64,000 nucleotides of DNA from Dictyophora rubrovolvata (taxonomy: Eukaryota > Basidiomycota > Agaricomycetes > Phallales > Phallaceae): the NCBI GenBank assembly GCA_029959195.1, contig CP114119.1, positions 1,860,001-1,924,000 of the forward strand, in the 5' to 3' direction. The notes beneath the pieces were generated by a model, which made no database searches, was not told the DNA's origin, and worked only from the letters and a program-made list of their open reading frames with translations. Positions within the stretch are counted from its first letter, which is position 1, and each line of letters opens with the position of its first letter. The translations under genes were made by a program, and so were the position numbers. This document shows positions 58,303-64,000 of this stretch, piece by piece.

Positions 58303-59554
58303 TCAAGTGAATTTATCAAACTAAAAAAAAGGTAATTGAGATTTAGGTTGGGTTGTGGATGGCATGAATGACATACACGACGCGTTCCCAGGACAATCTT
58401 ATTATCGAGATTTGTCGTCTTATTATCCATACGTTCAAGGCGTGTGTTTTGATTGTCAAGCTCTTGTCCCATCGTGGAACTAAGCGCCTTCAAACGCTTG
58501 GCCATATCGTCGATTTCATCCAAATTGTCTTCGATCTCATCTTCGACCTCGTCATCAGAAGCCGAAGCTTCAAACTGGTAGCGTTGTCGCGCGTCTTTCC
58601 TCTTAGCGAGAACCTCCGCAGTCTTGAACCTACCACTGCCACCCCCTGCATCGCCCGCGTAGGCTTGAGCCTGTCCAACACGGCTTTGAGTTTCACGAAC
58701 ATCCCGCATCGCCTTTTCATGCTCCTCTCTCTCTTCCTGGTGACGAGCGAGCAACTTGTTTTCTTGGGCGATCCGTTTGCCATCTTTGTTAATTACAAAA
58801 ACAGGTCGAAATATAGAGCGATTAAGCTGTTTGAGCTCGTCTTGCTTGTCTTCTACACGATTAACAAAGCCTTTGGCAACATCCAAGTGTCGCTCGGTGT
58901 TTGCCAGTTTTTCTAAAGCGCAGCGAAAAGGTTGAATGGAAGAAGATTCATATAAAATATAAAAGAACACTCACCGGACTGATCACCGAGTCTAGTCAGG
59001 GTGTTTCGAGCGGTCTCTTCGGCCTCCCTAGCAATCCTCAACGCATTTCTAGTCGAAGCGGCGCTGTCTTGTTTGAGCGCACGGGTTTGTTTCTTGATCC
59101 CTTCAACCTCATCTTCTTCATTTGCCTCAGAAGGCATACTTTCCGGAAAATCGCGAGAAGCAGTATTGTCCGCGAACCTTCCAGTGGGTTTATTCTTCTC
59201 AGGATCATAGCCAGAAAACAGCTCCGCCCTGTCTTGATCAATATTGCCTCGGCCACGAGCGTATGGATCGCCTACAGGATCATTACGACGGAAACGCTCT
59301 CCCAGATTTGTATTAGAAGCAGCCCGCCCAGCTGAAGCAGGAGCTGTAGACTGAGGTCCTGCGCCCTGAGCAGCTTGAGACCGTTCATAAGGATCGTTGT
59401 TCATGAATGATGGTGGTTGATTGTGAGAACGGGAAGCGATTCCTGGAGATGGACTGCGTCCTATACCAGCACTTGCGCCTGTACCTAAGTAACTAGAACG
59501 AGCCGGCTCGTTGACTGGGGGTATCGCTGAGTCTTTCTTCCGAAACCACGACAT
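58303..59554 (-). CDS. SEC9: SNAP-25-type t-SNARE SEC9
   Basis: Exons (minus): 59554-58975, 58912-58377 and 58320-58303, 377 residues. Sec9 pairs with Sso and Snc SNAREs to fuse secretory vesicles with the plasma membrane. The start MSWFRKKD is usual for fungal Sec9. Residues 1-150 are disordered. Two SNARE helices follow. The first runs from EEDEVEGIKKQTRALKQDSAASTRNALRIAREAEETARNTLTRLGDQ across the intron. The second is DEIEDNLDEIDDMAKRLKALSSTMGQELDNQNTRLERM, with the zero-layer Gln expected in each. There is no membrane anchor, as in other SNAP-25 proteins. The last exon has only 18 nt by this model (ending FDKFT); another donor 2 nt earlier would end the protein sooner. It is convergent with MPP10, 120 bp between stops. 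Confidence 0.9.
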
Positions 59555-59796
59555 GGTGATGATGGTAGGTGAGATATAAGATGAACCAGCTTGGCCGGGT
59601 CGCTTACTCAATATAGTAAGCCCGTGACCGCGCGTGACGAGTGACAGAAGTTCGGCTGTGAGAGTCACATACACACGCCGGTTAAATAACTCATCCCAAC
59701 CAAACACTGAACAACGGCAAATCACATATATTTATATGGGATAACAGTTCGTCACAATAGATGCTTTATACTGTTGTTCGCATCGGATTTTAAAGC

Positions 59797-60895
59797 ATGA
59801 AATTCTCAGTCATCAAAGCCTCTAACGAGTCTGTCAGAACGGTTGACGAACGTGTTCTCGTTGTTGGAGGGACGCAAGGTATTGGACAAGGAATTGCTGA
59901 ACGCTTTGCTCGTGCTGGAGCTGAGGTTTGGATTGTGGGACGCAACGAAAGCCTGGGTGTGGGTTTTTTCTATATGATTGATGAATTCTAATAGTCTTTC
60001 AAGCAAATGGAGTTCTGGCCAGCTTAAACAAATTGAGCGAAACGTACAAAGCGAATGGTCAAGTTCGCCATCGCTTTTTCAAAGCGGACTTATCTCTCAT
60101 TGTTGACACTGAAAATATGGCCAAGGACTTAATCACTGAAGCGAGCTCTTCAGGAATTAATCACCTCGTTATGTGTCAAGGTAGACTATTGCCAGTATTT
60201 TCCCAATGAATACAACCATTCACATGTTATTAATTCAGGTGGACCACCAAACGGAACTTACCTTCCCACGTCCGAAGGAAACGATTGTCATTACGCCGTT
60301 CAAGTTCTCTCTCGGTTTATCTTGGCGTACAGGTTAACAGAAGGAAGTGAACCTACTGTCAAAAATTCTGTCATATCAATCATGTCTCCCGGTTACGCCC
60401 TCTCGGATTTTGACGACATTGAACTATCAAAGGCCCGAGAGCGTGGTAAGTTTGGCATCTTAGTGGCAGGCAAGCGTGATTCTGCTGTTTTGGATGCTAT
60501 GACTCTGGTACCGTGCCACAACTTTTAATACACATGGTCGCCCATCTCAAAAGCATATGTTTTAGGAATTTTCTGCACGTACAAAGAATGTATGTTTCAT
60601 GCACCTATTCCCTGGGGCGGTAAAGACGACCTTCGCCCGTAATTCAGAGCTGCCATGGTATCTTACCGGGTTGAGTGCAATCCTATTGCCCCTCGTGGGG
60701 CGTTCGAAAGAAGATTATGCCGAAATACCGTTTTTCTTGCTAGCCAATCCCCAAGGCAAGGAATTGACGGCATCGTCCAACACTCATTTTTGGAATGAAA
60801 ATATCGAACCGATGAAGGCCCACGTGAACACTGTCAAAGAGGAGAATAGGGAAAAAGTTTGGAATCATTTGATGTCTAAATTGGCATCGTCCTAG
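59797..60895 (+). CDS. Divergent short-chain dehydrogenase/reductase-like protein
   Basis: Exons: 59797-59956, 60004-60180, 60239-60507 and 60566-60895, 311 residues. The Rossmann nucleotide loop is present (VLVVGGTQGIGQGIAERFARAG), as are a strand-4-like HLVMCQGG and a Ser in VISIMSPG. The standard catalytic YxxxK is not found at the expected place; instead the region reads LSKARERGKFGILVAGKRDSAVLDAM. Fungi have a group of SDR-like proteins with this layout and a later HxFPGxVxT block, here MHLFPGAVKTTFARN. The substrate is unknown, and it may not be a classical oxidoreductase. It is convergent with the amidase and divergent from SEC9 (starts 242 bp apart). Confidence 0.85.
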
Positions 60896-61177
60896 ATCTG
60901 CCGATGTATGCATGCTTTTGTACGATCACGAGTAGTGGAAATGACTTGGATGATTATGTACTGCTTGTCGTAGGTGATTCTCAGTACTTGTTAAATATGG
61001 CTACTTTCCAAAAGAACTCGGTGTATAATTCTCGTAGCGTCTTAATCTCAACTCCTTCTACATAAAACGTCCCGCACGGCTCAACTTTTTGGCAGCTAGA
61101 ATCTATCCATACGGTGCGAAGTGCGTGTTTATTTTTACATTTGTGTATACAAGATAAATTCTGTCTCCATAACACAA

Positions 61178-63309
61178 TTATAACGTTGAGCGATGGAGGA
61201 GGGTTGTCGACTTAATAGCATTATCTACAATTCTAGATATGGCAATCAAAGCTTCCTCTTCACACGTTCGGCCGACGACCTGAATACCGATTGGTGTGTC
61301 TTTGAAAGTCTGCGGGTTATCTTGAAGGCGTGCTTAGCGTGATTGATATATAATTTTGTAGAACCAAACTCACAGAACTCGTGGTTTGCTTTGTCTTCGT
61401 CGGACAGGAATTGATGAGGAGGTTTGACCTTATCAAGAGCTGGATCGACTTTGGTAACAGGTATAATCAGCGCAGGATAATCAAGTGCATTCCATATTAG
61501 AGTAAAATCGGCAGTGCTATATATAAATAGGTTCAGCACAAGCATTCATTCCTCGACTGAAGGCCCTTACCGGTTCTTTCCATGAGGTGGTGCAGCGAAG
61601 GGTGCCGCTGGAGAGACTATGGCATCAACAGGTCGTCCTGTCCCGGTCTGAGCTACGGTTGCTTCCCAATGATCCAAATACTCCTGACGATAGTCTCTCT
61701 TTTCTCTATGTAATTGCCATAGTTGAAACGCCGTTTTGGGATCCGGAGACAGCACGAAGGAGGGTGGAGTGACTTGGTCAAGATCCATGGTAAGGATGAG
61801 AGGTTCTTCAGTTAAAGAAGTAACAGCTAAGTAATCCTCCCTTGAACCAGCGTTCCATATAGCTCTTGCGATTGCTATAATTTCCTTATGCTTGTAAGGA
61901 ATCCACTCGACAACTAAACAAAGCAAATGAATCATTGATCTGGTACCAACGGGAGTTAGTGCACCCCAGACCTTTATGTCCAGCTTTGAGAAGGGCGTCG
62001 CGAGTCATTTCAAGGCCTCTTATCACGGGAGGATGAGGAACAATATTTCCATCATTCCATATAATGCCAAAGACAAGTTGACGTCCTCCGTTATGCTCTT
62101 TCAAGGCATATGCAGATTCGTCCCAGTGTTTGTTGACAGCTAACGGGTCTTTCTTCCACGGTTTACTGTCGATAACAGCTCTCATAAATACTTCAACCCC
62201 ATACAGGGAGGTGGATAAGGGACCAAGTACGGATGACAAGGAGTCTTGTCCTTCCATACTGTTGGAGGCCCCTCTGTAAGGCACTCTCCCGTATGAGGGT
62301 CTTAGACCGTATAGACCGTTAAATACAGCGGGGATACGAATTGACCTGAAGTAAATTCGAGACAGATTCTTGATGGATATTGTGTAACGGATCGAACTTA
62401 CCCGCCGACTAAATACGGATGATGTGAGAAATTGTCTGTGTTCGAGACAATTGTGAAATACGCACTATCTGAACCCACTCCCAGAACAGAACCTCGCATC
62501 CCAATCAAGGCACCTTCACCGCCCGACGACCCACCCGGAGTCAACAAACGGTTGTGAGGATTAAGGGTACGGCCAAAGACATTGTTGAATGTTTCGGGCC
62601 ACTGTTAGGGGGGTCATCAAGCAAAGAATTCCGACGCGGTCGGTGGAAACCCTCACCATGAGTGTCTGAGGAACGTTAGTGCGGGTGAAGGGAATGGCCC
62701 CTTGAGCAAGTAGTATTTCGACCAAGGTAGCGTTAGTTTCGGAATATTTACCGATCCAACTAACGTATCCTAATAAAATATTATCAGCTAAGCTTCCCCC
62801 GCGAGTTCGCTGAGCTTACCCATAACAGTTTCAAGGCCCTTCATAGCAAGCTGGTCTTTTAGGGATATTGGCAAACCATGCAGTGGGCCGATCACTCTCC
62901 CGGTTTTCTTAAGGTGCTCATCTAGCTGGGCTGCTCGTTGTAAAGCTTGTTCAACAAATATCTCCGTAAGACAGTTCACCTGAAAGGAGAAAAACGGTCA
63001 CGATGAGCAATTGTCTACTGGTCAAAAGCTTTTTGGACTTACTGCCTGGTGAGCAATAACAGCTCTTTTGTAAAATGCTCTGGTCACATCCACGGCCGAC
63101 CACGCACCGGACGCGAGTTTAGGCAGAAGGACTTCAATATCAGATTCTGTTATATCGACTTCAGCTGGGGAGAGTAAGCCGCATTCTCTGGGGAGATCAA
63201 GGACATTCAACCTATCGGAGGGAGGTGCTGGTATTACCCACGCCTTGGGGATTGCTGCTTGCTGTCTTAGCTTTTTATCTTGAACCAAACCTCTCCATTT
63301 TTCAGTCAT
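61178..63309 (-). CDS. Amidase-signature enzyme, fungal acetamidase (AmdS) type
   Basis: Exons (minus): 63309-63043, 62979-62820, 62769-62657, 62601-62466, 62408-62402, 62345-61972, 61913-61571, 61516-61374 and 61320-61178, 561 residues, normal for the family. Amidases hydrolyse carboxamides with a Lys-cisSer-Ser triad: Lys in PLHGLPISLKDQ, Ser in the TPGGSSGGEGALI loop, and the nucleophile Ser in GSDIGGSIRIPA. The exon at 62402-62408 is only 7 nt and supplies the IGG of that last motif; skipping it would break the frame. Late blocks include FNGLYGLRPSYGRVPY, IVSPAAPFAAPPHG, WNALDYPALIIPV and TPIGIQVVGRTCEEEALIAI. The start is the first ATG in frame. Substrate range cannot be told. Confidence 0.92.
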
Positions 63310-64000
63310 TTCTAACAAAGTTGGAGTAGGCACGCTTTCAAAGAGTCGACCAGTTTTCTCCTTCTTTCAGAATGTTCATGGTAACAAATATATATATACA
63401 TCAGTAATCTTGTGAGAACAACAGGGTGCACGATCTGATCCTGATGAATCAAGTTCGACTTAGAACAATTCCTTTATTAAATTGAGAATATGGATAGGTG
63501 GGATAAGACTACAGTGCGAATTTTCCCACGTGAAAGAATTCGACGCGAGGGTACGCATGTTCTAGAAGAGATGACTGGTAAGATAAGACGAATAAAAATA
63601 CGAAATAGACAAATATGTGAATGATATCTCAGAAAGTCAGTGATGTCAGTGCACATGATCATATCCCTCTTGAGAGGAACTGAATACATGTGCAAGTCGA
63701 CTAAGAGGTGCCAGTTGTGGTCGACGAAAACTCGACACTCTTCATTGACAAAAAAAAAAATCGGCGAGAAGTTACTCACTTTGGTCCTAGAACCAAGACA
63801 GGGATGCGCAACGTCCTGCAGGAAACAAGTGGAAGGGAAACAAGATGGGAACGTACAAGCGAGAAAAAGCTCGCTTTTTGAACCCAGACGCGTCAGTGAG
63901 TTTACGTAAACACTATACTCTGGCGCTAAAGTCCCTCTAAAGGCCCGAAAAGCATCAACCGTTAGAGTTTGACAAACCGTCGTAGCCCTTCTCAAGACCT
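63310..64000. other. Right-edge intergenic sequence
   Basis: About 690 bp upstream of the amidase. A 172-codon open frame (minus, 63,477-63,995) shows no recognisable protein pattern. No repeat or RNA gene was seen. The nearest 300 bp should contain the amidase promoter. Confidence 0.4.

Noticed and set aside
63477-63995. 172-codon minus-strand open frame at the right edge
   Set aside because: Phe/Cys/Ser-rich random-like sequence with no family similarity. It might belong to a gene beyond the edge, but this cannot be supported.
1-64000. Transposons, virus-like elements, CRISPR arrays and operon-like clusters
   Set aside because: No transposase, reverse transcriptase, integrase or capsid motif, no long terminal or inverted repeats, and no spaced direct-repeat arrays were found. 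The genome is eukaryotic, so CRISPR is not expected.

Overview
This window looks like nuclear DNA of a filamentous fungus, most probably a basidiomycete. Nearly all genes are cut by short introns (mostly about 45-80 nt). The gene set is eukaryotic core plus fungal specialities: HapX-type bZIP, SRF1, SLS1, AmdS-type amidase, a very long SPP1-like PHD protein and a large F-box/LRR protein. All exon models were built by hand from reading frame, splice-site motifs and recalled family conservation. Each model below was checked to give one continuous frame; no database search was run.

Layout. 1-7,000: an unrecognised partial gene at the left edge (minus), LSM1 (plus), and a 1,740-residue SPP1/COMPASS-like PHD protein (minus). 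6,951-13,432: a gene desert of about 6.5 kb. 13,400-17,000: RPL32 (eL32), RPL13A/RPL16 (uL13) and a histidine phosphatase, all plus. 17,900-25,300: a triple-KH RNA-binding protein and a MEMO1 homologue (minus), a NUFIP1/RSA1-like snoRNP assembly factor (plus), and an SRF1-like membrane protein (minus). 25,300-27,300: empty. 27,300-32,350: XRCC2 (minus), a coiled-coil protein (plus), SLX9 (minus). 32,334-34,707: empty. 34,700-46,230: eIF3b (plus), HapX-like factor (plus), a PPR protein (minus), SPB1 (plus). 46,350-53,600: SLS1 (minus), bL32m (plus), F-box/LRR protein (minus). 53,750-63,310: a 3-ketoacyl-CoA thiolase (plus), MPP10 (plus), SEC9 t-SNARE (minus), a divergent short-chain dehydrogenase (plus), an amidase (minus).

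Functionally the window is rich in ribosome making and translation: eL32, uL13, eIF3b, SPB1, SLX9, MPP10 and NUFIP/RSA1 for the cytosol, and bL32m, SLS1 and a PPR protein for mitochondria. Several neighbours are divergent pairs with start codons 85-370 bp apart, such as SLS1/bL32m, MEMO1/NUFIP, F-box/thiolase, XRCC2/coiled-coil and PPR/SPB1, so shared promoters are likely.

No transposon, virus-like element, tRNA, rRNA or CRISPR array could be supported. The most unusual signals are in gene structure: a 7-nt microexon inside the conserved core of the amidase, a 31-nt intron in MEMO1, a 38-nt intron in XRCC2, an initiator exon that holds only ATG in SLX9, and four candidate GC-AG introns, of which the one in RPL32 is very well supported.
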